Shown: positions 1-9,564 of the stretch, piece by piece
Numbering within the stretch: the stretch's first letter is position 1
How the letters are laid out: every line of letters begins with the position of its first letter
NCBI GenBank assembly: GCA_030655015.1
Contig: JAURWJ010000006.1
Location: forward strand, 1-64,000
DNA: 64,000 nucleotides
Direction: 5' to 3'
From: Methylotenera sp.
GTDB taxonomy: Bacteria; Pseudomonadota; Gammaproteobacteria; Burkholderiales; Methylophilaceae
Translations under genes and position numbers: made by a program
Notes under the pieces: model-generated
Seen by the model: the letters and a program-made list of their open reading frames with translations, nothing else
The model's database searches: none
What the model was told of the DNA's origin: nothing

Positions 1-72
1 GGTATTTTGATGAGCATACACACCCATAAAAAACTGGTCGCCACCTAACCTAACTTAAATGGAGGTTACTAA

Positions 73-1041
73 ATGATTCACTTTCAGCAAGGTCTTATTA
101 TCGTATGCATCATGTTTTTGGTCGCATGTGGTGGAAAGTCCATACAAAAACAAAATAGTCCCGCACCAAACACGCAAGCCACTGCAACAAAAGGCGGTTA
201 TTATTTAGATGATGGTCCGGGCGACAATGTGCCTGCAGATATTGATCTTATTCCGGGTGCAACCCTTAAAACAGAAAAACCACTCACACGTGCCAATAGG
301 CCGTATTCTGCTTTAGGTCAAAAATATACCCCCATGACAAGCTACACCCCTTACGTAAAACAAGGCATGGCTTCATGGTATGGCAAACGCTATCACGGTC
401 AAAAAACATCCAGTGGTGAAATTTACGATATGTACGCCATGACAGGCGCACACACAACACTACCTATCCCCAGTTACGTCAAAGTCACCAATCCTGAAAA
501 TGGAAAATTTGTAGTGGTACGCATTAATGATCGAGGTCCTTTTAAGCATGAGCGAGTGATAGACTTATCTTATGCTGCCGCTTATCAGTTGCGCCTTATC
601 ACACAAGGTAGCGGCCTAGTAAAAGTAGAAGCGATAGACACCAGTGCCGAAGCCATGCAAAAGATGATGAGCAGTCGTAGTGTAGAAGCGGCTAACCCTG
701 CTGTAGCCAACCCTTTGTCAACTGAGACCTACCCAACAACCGCGACTGTTGCTAGTAACAGCATTGCTCCAGTTCAAGTGATTGCCAACAACAGCCGCGA
801 GATGAATTTCTCTAGTTATTATGTGCAAGTTGGTGCGTTCAAAAATGAGAACAATGGTGAATTATTACAAAAGAAAATTCTAGGCTTAGATATTGGCGGC
901 AATACCGCAGTGGCTAACGTGTATAATAACGGACTATATCGTGTCAAAATAGGTCCTTTTGATACCAAAAAAGCGGCGGATACTTCTGCTAGCAAAGTGC
1001 GTAAACAATTAAACATTTCCGCAATCGTTACCAATCAGTAA
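73..1041 (+). CDS. rlpA: RlpA-family septal ring lytic transglycosylase / rare lipoprotein A (DPBB + C-terminal SPOR)
   Basis: Lipobox-like LVACGG; GMASWYGKRYHGQKTSSGEIYDMYAMTGAHTTLP motif; C-terminal SPOR-like YYVQVGAFKN. Confidence 0.95.
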   Translation: MIHFQQGLIIVCIMFLVACGGKSIQKQNSPAPNTQATATKGGYYLDDGPGDNVPADIDLIPGATLKTEKPLTRANRPYSALGQKYTPMTSYTPYVKQGMASWYGKRYHGQKTSSGEIYDMYAMTGAHTTLPIPSYVKVTNPENGKFVVVRINDRGPFKHERVIDLSYAAAYQLRLITQGSGLVKVEAIDTSAEAMQKMMSSRSVEAANPAVANPLSTETYPTTATVASNSIAPVQVIANNSREMNFSSYYVQVGAFKNENNGELLQKKILGLDIGGNTAVANVYNNGLYRVKIGPFDTKKAADTSASKVRKQLNISAIVTNQ

Positions 1042-1060
1042 TTACTTAACATAAGACTCC

Positions 1061-2239
1061 ATGCAAATTATTAAATCCCCATTCCTGAACTCTGTCATCA
1101 GCAGCGTTGCTGCAAGCACATTGGCCGTTTCTTTACTTTTTAGTCAATTTGCGCATGCCAATAATACGCAAATTGCACCGCCACCAGACTTGGCGGTTAA
1201 AGCTTACTTACTTAAAGACTTTAATAGTGGCCATATTATTGCCGCCCAAAATAGCAATATGCGTGTTGAGCCTGCATCTCTTACCAAAATAATGACCGCT
1301 TATTTAAGCTTTAAAGCCGTTAAAAATGGTCACTTGACGCTTAACCAAACTTTACCAGTGAGCGAGGCCGCATGGAAAGCTGAAGGCTCCAGAATGTTTA
1401 TTGAGCCTAATAAACCTGTCACGGTAGATGAGCTGTTGCACGGTCTGATCATTCAATCTGGCAATGATGCTTCTATCACCTTAGCTGAAGGCATTGCAAG
1501 CACAGAGGCGCTGTTTTCCGGCATGATGAACAAAGAAGCGCAACGCTTAGGCATGAAACACACACATTTTATGAACGCCACCGGCCTGCCCGATGCGGAT
1601 CATTATACGACGGCTGAGGATCTGTCGATTTTGGCCACCGCGTTGATTCATGATTTTCCTGAAGATTACAAACGTCTATACTCGGTTAAAGAATACACCT
1701 ACAACAATATCAAACAACCTAATCGCAATCGTCTGCTATGGCTAGACCCTTTTGTTGATGGCATGAAAACAGGCCACACAAAATCTGCAGGCTACTGCCT
1801 GATTTCTACGGCTAAACGCGACACTACACGCCGTATTGCGGTAGTGTTAGGTGCGCCGAATGACGCTGCACGCGCAACTGAAAGCCAAAAACTGCTCAAT
1901 TACGGATTCCAGTTTTTTGATTCCACCCTAGTTTACAAACAAGGGCAAAGTATCAGTCAGCTTAAAGTGTGGAAAGGTAGCGAAAATCAATTAGCGTCTA
2001 CGGTCGCTAGCGACTTATATCTCACGCTACCCAAAGGTGAATATGCCAACGTCAAGGCCGTGGTCTCAAGCACACAGCCACTCATTGCTCCCATTAAAAA
2101 GGGACAAGTGATTGGCAATGTTAGATTTACCCTCAATGGCAAAACCATCGATGAACGTGCGCTGGTTGCAGCAAAATCTATTGGTATAGCGGGCATCTTT
2201 GGACGTGCGTGGGATTCTATTAAACTTCTTTTTCAGTAA
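1061..2239 (+). CDS. D-alanyl-D-alanine carboxypeptidase (PBP5/6 family)
   Basis: SLTKIMTAY, SGNDASITLAE and KTGHTKSAGYCL motifs; signal peptide; next to rlpA. Confidence 0.95.
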   Translation: MQIIKSPFLNSVISSVAASTLAVSLLFSQFAHANNTQIAPPPDLAVKAYLLKDFNSGHIIAAQNSNMRVEPASLTKIMTAYLSFKAVKNGHLTLNQTLPVSEAAWKAEGSRMFIEPNKPVTVDELLHGLIIQSGNDASITLAEGIASTEALFSGMMNKEAQRLGMKHTHFMNATGLPDADHYTTAEDLSILATALIHDFPEDYKRLYSVKEYTYNNIKQPNRNRLLWLDPFVDGMKTGHTKSAGYCLISTAKRDTTRRIAVVLGAPNDAARATESQKLLNYGFQFFDSTLVYKQGQSISQLKVWKGSENQLASTVASDLYLTLPKGEYANVKAVVSSTQPLIAPIKKGQVIGNVRFTLNGKTIDERALVAAKSIGIAGIFGRAWDSIKLLFQ

Positions 2240-2323
2240 ACTTATATCAGCACATGCCAAAAGTGAGTACGCTTTTGGTGTGTAGGGATTAAATGTTTTT
2301 TTAAAAAATGATGATGAACACTC

Positions 2324-2605
2324 ATGACTAATATCGAGCCACACACCGCACCACCATTAATCGATTTTCCATGTGACTTTTCGATCAAGGTCATGGGAGA
2401 AACGCAAGAGACATTTTCTGCCACTATTATTGCCGTCATTCAAACGATTGTGCCTACATTTAGTGCAGAGCAAGTAGAAATGCGCGCCAGCTCTGCAGGT
2501 AAATATATCAGTCTCACTTGTACTGTACACGTGATCTCTCAAGCGCAATTAGATGACATTTATCGCTTATTGAGTGCACACCCGTTGGTAAAATTTGCGC
2601 TCTAA
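2324..2605 (+). CDS. ybeD: YbeD/DUF493 family protein
   Basis: Size, FPCDFSIKVMGE start, position between dac and lipB. Confidence 0.88.
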   Translation: MTNIEPHTAPPLIDFPCDFSIKVMGETQETFSATIIAVIQTIVPTFSAEQVEMRASSAGKYISLTCTVHVISQAQLDDIYRLLSAHPLVKFAL

Positions 2606-2618
2606 TGATTAGCGCGTT

Positions 2619-3251
2619 ATGCAACAACCTTTAATAATAAGGCGTTTGGGCGTTACAGAGTTTGAAGTCATCAGCCTTGCCATGCAAGCGTTTACGGTAG
2701 CGCGTACCGGCAGCACCCCTGATGAAATATGGTTGACCGAACATCCGCCCGTTTACACATCAGGCCTTAACCGTAAAAATGTGCGTCCACCCACACGTAA
2801 TGACATCGCCGTTGTCAATACTGATCGTGGTGGAAAAATCACTTATCATGGTCCGGGACAAGTGATTATTTATGTGTTGCTGGATTTAACGCGTCGCAAG
2901 CTCAATATCCGCAGCTTAGTCAGCCTGCTCGAAAATACGGTGATAGAATTATTGGCATCCTACGACATCACTGCTACGTCACAAAAAGACGCACCTGGCG
3001 TTTATGTGCAACTTAAAGACGCTCCAATAGCCAAAATCGCGTCACTTGGCTTACGCATCAAAAATAATTGCTGTTATCATGGATTAAGTCTCAATGTAGA
3101 GATGGATCTGACCCCGTTTGAAGCGATAGACCCATGCGGTTACGCGGGTTTAAAAGTCACTCAAACTAAAGACTTGGGCGTGATGGCAAACACACAAACA
3201 TTAGGTGAGTTGTTAGTACAAAAACTCACTGCTAAACTAGAACTTACCTAA
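2619..3251 (+). CDS. lipB: Lipoyl(octanoyl) transferase
   Basis: [13 protein letters not shown] and YHGLSLNV motifs; adjacent to lipA. Confidence 0.96.
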   Translation: MQQPLIIRRLGVTEFEVISLAMQAFTVARTGSTPDEIWLTEHPPVYTSGLNRKNVRPPTRNDIAVVNTDRGGKITYHGPGQVIIYVLLDLTRRKLNIRSLVSLLENTVIELLASYDITATSQKDAPGVYVQLKDAPIAKIASLGLRIKNNCCYHGLSLNVEMDLTPFEAIDPCGYAGLKVTQTKDLGVMANTQTLGELLVQKLTAKLELT

Positions 3252-3292
3252 ACACACGCATGGGTCATTTGGCTCGTGATACGGAAATAAGC

Positions 3293-4258
3293 ATGACTAA
3301 CGCTACACCCACTAAAGTTGCCAGCGCCAAAATCGCCGGAGTAAAAGAAATCGACGCGGCAAAAACTTCGCGCATTCCAATCAAAATTATCCCGCAACCG
3401 ATTCAGCGTAAACCAGAATGGATCCGCATGAAAGCGCCCGATGGCGCGCGTTATCAAGAAATAAAACGGGTGTTGCGTGACAACAATCTGCATACCGTGT
3501 GTGAAGAAGCCAGTTGCCCCAATATTGGTGAATGTTTTAGCAGCGGCACCGCCACGTTTATGATTTTGGGTGATATTTGTACGCGGCGCTGTCCGTTTTG
3601 CGACGTGGCCCACGGCAAGCCGCTACCACCTGATGCCAATGAGCCAGAAAACCTTGCTCGCACTATTGCGCAAATGCAACTTAAATACGTGGTGATTACC
3701 AGTGTAGATCGTGACGATTTACTCGATGGAGGTGCGCAGCACTTTGTGGACTGTATCGCTGCCGTGCGTGCGCAGTCTCCCAATATCAAAATAGAAATTC
3801 TAGTGCCGGATTTCCGTGGTCGCCTGGATATTGCCCTACAGATTTTAAGCAAGGCACCGCCGGATGTTATGAATCATAATCTGGAGACGATTCCACGGCT
3901 CTATAAACAAGCAAGACCAGGCTCGGATTATCAGAATTCGCTCAATTTACTCAAGGCATTTAACGAGATTTATCCACACATCCCAACAAAGTCAGGCTTA
4001 ATGCTAGGGCTTGGTGAAACAGATGACGAAATTTTAACCGTGATGCAAGATTTACGCGCACACAACGTAAGCATGCTCACATTAGGCCAATATTTACAGC
4101 CCAGCATTCATCATCACCCGGTGATGCGTTACGTTGAGCCGAAAATTTTTGAAACATTAAAGCAAAAAGCCGATGCCATGGGCTTTAATAATACTGCCAG
4201 CGGCCCCATGGTAAGAAGTAGTTATCACGCTGACGCACAAGCGCATCAAGTCGTGTAG
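3293..4258 (+). CDS. lipA: Lipoyl synthase (radical SAM)
   Basis: [31 protein letters not shown]; start set to MTNATPTK (the listed ORF starts at 3260). Confidence 0.96.
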   Translation: MTNATPTKVASAKIAGVKEIDAAKTSRIPIKIIPQPIQRKPEWIRMKAPDGARYQEIKRVLRDNNLHTVCEEASCPNIGECFSSGTATFMILGDICTRRCPFCDVAHGKPLPPDANEPENLARTIAQMQLKYVVITSVDRDDLLDGGAQHFVDCIAAVRAQSPNIKIEILVPDFRGRLDIALQILSKAPPDVMNHNLETIPRLYKQARPGSDYQNSLNLLKAFNEIYPHIPTKSGLMLGLGETDDEILTVMQDLRAHNVSMLTLGQYLQPSIHHHPVMRYVEPKIFETLKQKADAMGFNNTASGPMVRSSYHADAQAHQVV

Positions 4259-4341
4259 CTTTGTAACCTCGATGGAATGAAGTGTAGTGGGGCTAAGCAG
4301 GCAAGTCAGGTAGTGACTGCTCGCAAATCGAGGCTACAAAG
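4257..4341. repeat. Imperfect intergenic inverted repeat
   Basis: gctttgtaacctcgat ... atcgaggctacaaagc flanking a ~50-nt centre between lipA and gshA. Confidence 0.6.
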
Positions 4342-4372
4342 CGCCTACAAAAAGCTTAAATAAAGGTAGATT

Positions 4373-5683
4373 ATGGTTCCGCACTTAACAACCGCACTTA
4401 ATGGCCCGCTGCTGGATTTAGAAAAAAGCATGTTAGAGGCCATGCCAAACATTGAACATTGGTTTCGCACACAGTGGCTAGAATATGCAGCGCCATTTTA
4501 TGCCTCGGTTGATTTACGCAATGCGGGCTTTAAGTTAGCGCCTGTAGATACCAATTTATTCCCGGCTGGGTTTAATAATCTCAACCCGGATTTTTTGCAC
4601 TTAAGTGTGCAGGCGGCAATGGTGGCGATAGAAAAAATATGCCCAGAAGCGCACCGGCTACTGATTATTCCTGAAAATCATACGCGCAACACCTACTACT
4701 TACGCAACGTACTTGAGCTTGCCAACATATTGAAGCAGGCGGGTATGGAGGTCAGAATAGGCTCTATTTCACCTGAAATTACTACGCCGACCAAACTTGA
4801 AACGCACGATGGCCAGTATTTGTTGTTAGAGCCTGTGGTGCGCGTTGGCAACCGTATTAAATTACAAAGTTTTGAGTCAAGCGAACTGTCGTTAAATGAA
4901 TTTGATAGCTGCGCCATTTTGCTCAATAACGATTTGTCTGGTGGCATCCCAGAAATACTCAAAAACCTGGAACAAGATTTAATCCCTCCACTTTATGCAG
5001 GTTGGAGCACACGCCGAAAGTCACAACATTTTGCAGCCTACAACCGAGTAGCGGCTGATTTCTCAGCCCTTTTAGGCATTGATGAGTGGCTAATTAACCC
5101 CTACTTTGACACTTGCGGTGACATTGATTTTAATGCGCGTACAGGTGAAGATTGCCTTGCCATTAAAGTTGAGCAGTTACTCACAAAAATCAAAATTAAA
5201 TACGCGCAATATGGCGTGACACAAGCGCCATTTGTGATTGTTAAGGCAAACGCTGGTACTTATGGCATGGGCATCATGACGGTAAAATCTCCTGACGACG
5301 TTCGTGGCTTAAACCGTAAAACCCGTAATAAAATGTCGGTGGTAAAAGAAGGGTTGGAAGTCACTGAAGTGATTATTCAAGAAGGTGTTTATACTTTTGA
5401 GAGTATTAACGAAGCAGTTGCCGAGCCTGTGGTATATATGATGGATCACTTTGTGATCGGTGGTTTTTACCGAGTGCATACCGGACGTGGCATTGATGAA
5501 AACTTAAACGCGCCTGGCTCACATTTTGTGCCGTTGGCCTTTGAAAAACCCTGCACTCTGCCAGATTGTGCAGGCGCACCCGATGCAACACCAAATCGTT
5601 TTTATGCTTACGGCGTAGTCGCGCGTTTGGCTTTGTTGGCGGCGGCAATTGAGTTGCAGGAGCAAGCTCCGCTGAATCAGTAA
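4373..5683 (+). CDS. gshA: Glutamate--cysteine ligase (Thiobacillus/Acidithiobacillus-type GshA)
   Basis: APVDTNLFPAGFNNLN and NAGTYGMGIMTV; adjacent to gshB. Confidence 0.9.
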   Translation: MVPHLTTALNGPLLDLEKSMLEAMPNIEHWFRTQWLEYAAPFYASVDLRNAGFKLAPVDTNLFPAGFNNLNPDFLHLSVQAAMVAIEKICPEAHRLLIIPENHTRNTYYLRNVLELANILKQAGMEVRIGSISPEITTPTKLETHDGQYLLLEPVVRVGNRIKLQSFESSELSLNEFDSCAILLNNDLSGGIPEILKNLEQDLIPPLYAGWSTRRKSQHFAAYNRVAADFSALLGIDEWLINPYFDTCGDIDFNARTGEDCLAIKVEQLLTKIKIKYAQYGVTQAPFVIVKANAGTYGMGIMTVKSPDDVRGLNRKTRNKMSVVKEGLEVTEVIIQEGVYTFESINEAVAEPVVYMMDHFVIGGFYRVHTGRGIDENLNAPGSHFVPLAFEKPCTLPDCAGAPDATPNRFYAYGVVARLALLAAAIELQEQAPLNQ

Positions 5684-5744
5684 AGGGGCCCTAAAGATTA
5701 TGCGTGAATACTTTTTTAAACAGAAAGCTTATCCAACGCTCCGT

Positions 5745-5874
5745 TCCCTGCACCAGTGCTTGGCATCACCGCAGAATATATGAGCTAAAGCTCATTATTC
5801 ATACGAGAAGCTTGGTCGAAGGGAAACTGGCTTAGTAGACCACCCTTCGACCAAGCTCAAGGAACGCAGACGTG
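5745..5874. repeat. REP-like paired palindromes with a nested composite repeat, copy 1 (5752-5823)
   Basis: accagtgcttggcatcaccgcagaatatatgagctaaagctcat... shared with 24203-24273; gcttggtcgaaggg and cccttcgaccaagctc arms. Confidence 0.8.
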
Positions 5875-5905
5875 ACGGATCGATTTATTTTTTGATAAAA
5901 TACAC

Positions 5906-6880
5906 ATGAAACTACTCTTTATTCTGGACCCACTCGAAAGCCTGAAAAGCTACAAAGACACTAGCCTCGCCATCATGCGCGAAGCGAGTTTGCTAGAGCA
6001 TGAGCTGTTCGTGAGCATGCAACACGACCTATTTCTGCGTGGTGACCAAGCCAGAATTAAAGCGAAAAAATTTAGTTTTACGGCACAAGGTTATGCGTTA
6101 GATGGCGAGACTGAATACTCACCCGTAGCATTTGATGCCATGATCATGCGCAAAGACCCACCATTTGATAACGAATATCTGTACAGCACTTATTTGCTCG
6201 AAATTGCCGTGAACCAAGGCGCAAAGGTTTATAACAGCCCAATGGCTATTCGCAGTTGGAATGAAAAACTCTCTGTAACACGCTTTCCGCAATTTGCGCC
6301 TGAATTTTTAGTATCGGCAAACAATGCGTTAATTCGAGATTTTTTAAATACACATCAGGATATTGTCGTTAAACCGTTAGATGGCATGGGTGGTCACAGT
6401 ATATTTAGACTCAGATTGAACGACCCTAATATCAGCGTGATACTGGAAACCATCACCCTACATGGCACCCGCACCATTATGGCACAGCGTTATTTACCCG
6501 CTATTTTACAGGGCGATAAACGCATTATTGTGATTGATGGCGAACCATTACCTTACGCACTGGCGCGCATTCCACTGGCAGGCGAAACACGCGGCAATTT
6601 AGCCGCCGGCGGCACCGGTGTTGCGCAGCCGCTCAGCGCACGTGATCACGAAATTGCCATCACCGTTGGTCAAACACTTAAACAAGAAGGACTGTTTTTA
6701 GTAGGTCTTGATGTGATTGGTGAGCATTTAACCGAAATCAACGTGACCAGCCCCACCGGCATGGTAGAAATCGCAGCACAGACCAAAAATTCAAGTAATC
6801 CGTGCAACCCTGCCAAGGTTTTTATAGATGCACTAACATTACACCACCCAAAAGTAGCGTTAGCGCTACCTCACGCCTGA
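5906..6880 (+). CDS. gshB: Glutathione synthase
   Basis: MKLLFILDPLESLKSYKDTSLAIMREA; VVKPLDGMGGHSIF; GEPLPYALARIP. Confidence 0.96.
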   Translation: MKLLFILDPLESLKSYKDTSLAIMREASLLEHELFVSMQHDLFLRGDQARIKAKKFSFTAQGYALDGETEYSPVAFDAMIMRKDPPFDNEYLYSTYLLEIAVNQGAKVYNSPMAIRSWNEKLSVTRFPQFAPEFLVSANNALIRDFLNTHQDIVVKPLDGMGGHSIFRLRLNDPNISVILETITLHGTRTIMAQRYLPAILQGDKRIIVIDGEPLPYALARIPLAGETRGNLAAGGTGVAQPLSARDHEIAITVGQTLKQEGLFLVGLDVIGEHLTEINVTSPTGMVEIAAQTKNSSNPCNPAKVFIDALTLHHPKVALALPHA

Positions 6881-6882
6881 AA

Positions 6883-7956
6883 ATGTCTAAAAAACTGACC
6901 ACTTTTTTAGTTCTGGTTGTGTTCGGCCTCGCTATTTTCGGGCTAAACGCTTACAACAAAGAGCCGCTCTATCATAGCCAAAGTTATGTATTTGGCACCT
7001 TAGTCGATATCAGTATTTACGGCGTGCCTGATGCACGTGCCAGCATATTGAGCAATCAGATTTTGCAAGATTTTCAGAGCCTGCATCATCAACTCCATGC
7101 GTGGAAACCAACCAGCGAGAGTCAACCAAGTGAGCTAGGCGCACTTAATCATGCTTTTTCGCAAGGTAAAACCTCTGTGAGCATTAGTCCGCAGCTTGCA
7201 GAAATGCTCACGGATGCTACAAATTTTTCAGTTAAATCTCACGGCTTATTCAACCCGGCCATAGGCCATTTAATCAGCACCTGGGGCTTTCAGCGTGACG
7301 AATTTGGCGCGGTCCATATTGACGATGATAGAATCAAAGCCTTGGTAAAAAGCAAGCCCAGCATGACGGACATCGTCATTAAAAACAATAATGCTTATAG
7401 CAACAACGGGTCAGTAAAGCTTGATTTAGGCGGCTACGCCAAAGGCTATGCCCTAGACATGGCGGCCGATTATTTACGCAAACAACAGGTTAAAAATGCA
7501 CTCATCAACATCGGCGGCAATATCATTGCCCTTGGTCAACATGGTAAAAAGCCTTGGCGCGTAGGCATCCAGCACCCACGCCAGCCATCAGCAATCGCCA
7601 CGCTTGATTTACCCGATGGCTGGGCAATTGGCACCTCAGGTGATTATCAGCGCTACTTCACACTAAACGGCAAGCGTTACTGCCATATCATCGACCCACG
7701 CACGGGTTACCCTGTAGAACACACACAAGCCGTGACTGTGCTTATTTCACCGCAAGCACACGCAGGCGTACTTTCAGATGTAGCCTCAAAACCTATTTTT
7801 ATTGAAGCTGCTGAAAATAAAGCACAAGCTGCGGCTACATTTGGTGTTGAAAATTGGATGGTCATTGACCAAAAATCTAACATTCTAGTCAGTAAGGCGA
7901 TGGCACAAAAACTACATTGGCTTGATACAAATGTTAAATTTTTCACACAACCTTAA
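6883..7956 (+). CDS. apbE: FAD:protein FMN transferase (ApbE family)
   Basis: KLDLGGYAKGYALD, NIGGNIIALG, HIIDPRTGYP motifs; start set to MSKKLTTF at 6883. Confidence 0.93.
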   Translation: MSKKLTTFLVLVVFGLAIFGLNAYNKEPLYHSQSYVFGTLVDISIYGVPDARASILSNQILQDFQSLHHQLHAWKPTSESQPSELGALNHAFSQGKTSVSISPQLAEMLTDATNFSVKSHGLFNPAIGHLISTWGFQRDEFGAVHIDDDRIKALVKSKPSMTDIVIKNNNAYSNNGSVKLDLGGYAKGYALDMAADYLRKQQVKNALINIGGNIIALGQHGKKPWRVGIQHPRQPSAIATLDLPDGWAIGTSGDYQRYFTLNGKRYCHIIDPRTGYPVEHTQAVTVLISPQAHAGVLSDVASKPIFIEAAENKAQAAATFGVENWMVIDQKSNILVSKAMAQKLHWLDTNVKFFTQP

Positions 7957-8329
7957 ACTCGCCGTTAAATCGCTGCGACTTGGCGATTGGCTCGTTGTGG
8001 CAGGCAGCCTAATCGCCATTGCCTATTTATTTCAAACCTTATGGTCTAGCGAACATGCCACTAAAGTACAAATTAGACTCGGTGATAAAATTTACGCCAC
8101 TTACACTCTAAACCAGCTGCGTGATGTACATGTACATGGACCAATAGGCACCGCTGTCATCAGCATTGCGCACGGCAAGGCGCGATTTTCAAAGTCCCCA
8201 TGCCATAATCAATACTGCGTGCATCAAGGCTGGCTAACGCGCGCAGGGCAAGCCGCCATCTGTTTACCTAATCAAATCAGTTTAGAGTTAATAGGTGAAA
8301 ATAAACCTTATGACTCGCTTAACTATTAA
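7931..8329 (+). CDS. NusG domain II-containing protein
   Basis: N-terminal TM segment then domain with CHNQYCVHQGWLTRAGQAAICLPNQISLEL; overlaps apbE. Confidence 0.85.
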   Translation: MLNFSHNLKLAVKSLRLGDWLVVAGSLIAIAYLFQTLWSSEHATKVQIRLGDKIYATYTLNQLRDVHVHGPIGTAVISIAHGKARFSKSPCHNQYCVHQGWLTRAGQAAICLPNQISLELIGENKPYDSLNY

Positions 8330-8334
8330 CTTCA

Positions 8335-8442
8335 GCTTCGATGGCATCGTTCCCTGAGCTTGTCTAAGTGCAACGACCAAGCTTCGGCAGTTCAGCCAAC
8401 ACCACGTCCCCTGAGCTTGTCGAAGGGCGGTATAATCAATAT
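8335..8442. repeat. REP-like palindromic elements
   Basis: cgttccctgagcttgtctaag and gtcccctgagcttgtcgaaggg. Confidence 0.8.
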
Positions 8443-8467
8443 CCAATAGAGTTCTAAGAGCATATAA

Positions 8468-8959
8468 ATGCCATATATGTATATTCTAAAATGCGCTGAT
8501 AACAGTTTTTACACTGGCAGTACTGTCAATCTCGAAAAACGACTTTGGGAACATCAAAACAGCTTAGGGGCAAACTACACTAAAAAAAGACTCCCTGTTA
8601 AATTAGTGTTCTGTGAGGCGTTTTCCAGAGTTGACGAAGCTTTTTATAGAGAAAACCAAGTAAAGGGTTGGAGCCGCGCGAAAAAACAGGCATTGATTGA
8701 TGGGCGATATGAAGATTTACCTGATTTAGCTTTAAACGCTTCTGCTAAAACGTTGGCAATGACAAGCTCAGAGCAAGCAAGTTTAGATACCCCCTTCGAC
8801 AAGCTCAGGGAACGCTCTTCATTGGCTGAGCCCACCGTGTTGGCTGAGCCTGTCGAAGCCCAATCCCAAGCAACACCGGTTAAGCCTACCGCGTTGGCTG
8901 AACCTGTCGAAGCCCAGTCGTTACCCTTCGACAAGCTCAGGGAACGTGGTGTTAGCTAA
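8468..8959 (+). CDS. GIY-YIG nuclease superfamily protein with repeat-derived C-terminal extension
   Basis: MPYMYILKCADNSFYTGSTVNLEKRLWEH (Y-I-L/Y-T-G variant of GIY-YIG), FYRENQVKGWSRAKKQALI; C-terminus LAEPVEAQ / PFDKLRER encoded by REP units. Confidence 0.92.
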   Translation: MPYMYILKCADNSFYTGSTVNLEKRLWEHQNSLGANYTKKRLPVKLVFCEAFSRVDEAFYRENQVKGWSRAKKQALIDGRYEDLPDLALNASAKTLAMTSSEQASLDTPFDKLRERSSLAEPTVLAEPVEAQSQATPVKPTALAEPVEAQSLPFDKLRERGVS

Positions 8960-8975
8960 CCTTGTCGAAGCCAAC
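8789..8975. repeat. Cluster of REP-like palindromic units overlapping the GIY-YIG 3' end
   Basis: cccttcgacaagctcagggaacg twice and ttggctgagcctgtcgaagccca-type units in opposite orientation. Confidence 0.88.
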
Positions 8976-9013
8976 ACCATCGCCCAGTTCCAAGTTAAAA
9001 CCAAATAAAACCC

Positions 9014-9562
9014 GTGAAACCCACCCAAATTCAAACCACCGCTGACGACCACCGCATTGCCAAGCTTGCGGCCTTTGCCATTGCCTTGCACATGATTGAA
9101 GCCGTGATTCCATCGCCTCTCCCAGGTGTTAAGCCCGGTATTGCTAACATCGTTACACTGTATGTTTTAACTCAATATGGTTTTGCAACGGCGGCTTGGG
9201 TCAGTATTTTGCGCGTATTTGCCAGCAGCTTATTACTCGGCCAATTTTTATCGCCTACTTTTGTCCTTAGTTTAGGTGGCGCGGTTTTAAGTTTACTGAT
9301 GTTATGGCTTGCCATGCACCTGCCGAAAAAATACTTCAGCATCGTGACATTAAGCATTTTAGCGGCTTTTGCCCACATTGCAGGGCAGTTGCTGATCGTG
9401 CGCCTATGGCTCATTCCCCATGCCAGCGTGAGTTACTTGATTCCTATATTTGCAATCGCGGCCCTGTTTTTTGGTTTAATCAATGGCCTCATTACGGCTA
9501 AGCTTATCTATAATAAGGCATCAAACGCTGAACCGAACAAAGCTGAGATACCGACAGTTTAA
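9014..9562 (+). CDS. Gx transporter family / HepI-like integral membrane protein
   Basis: HMIEAVIPSPLPGVKPGIANIVTLYVL motif; GTG start; ~180 aa membrane protein. Confidence 0.85.
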   Translation: MKPTQIQTTADDHRIAKLAAFAIALHMIEAVIPSPLPGVKPGIANIVTLYVLTQYGFATAAWVSILRVFASSLLLGQFLSPTFVLSLGGAVLSLLMLWLAMHLPKKYFSIVTLSILAAFAHIAGQLLIVRLWLIPHASVSYLIPIFAIAALFFGLINGLITAKLIYNKASNAEPNKAEIPTV

Positions 9563-9564
9563 GT

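Noticed and set aside
8644-8934. 96-aa ORF antisense to the GIY-YIG gene with SLSLSKG / WASTGSAN repeats
   Set aside because: Antisense translation of the same REP units; no independent support.
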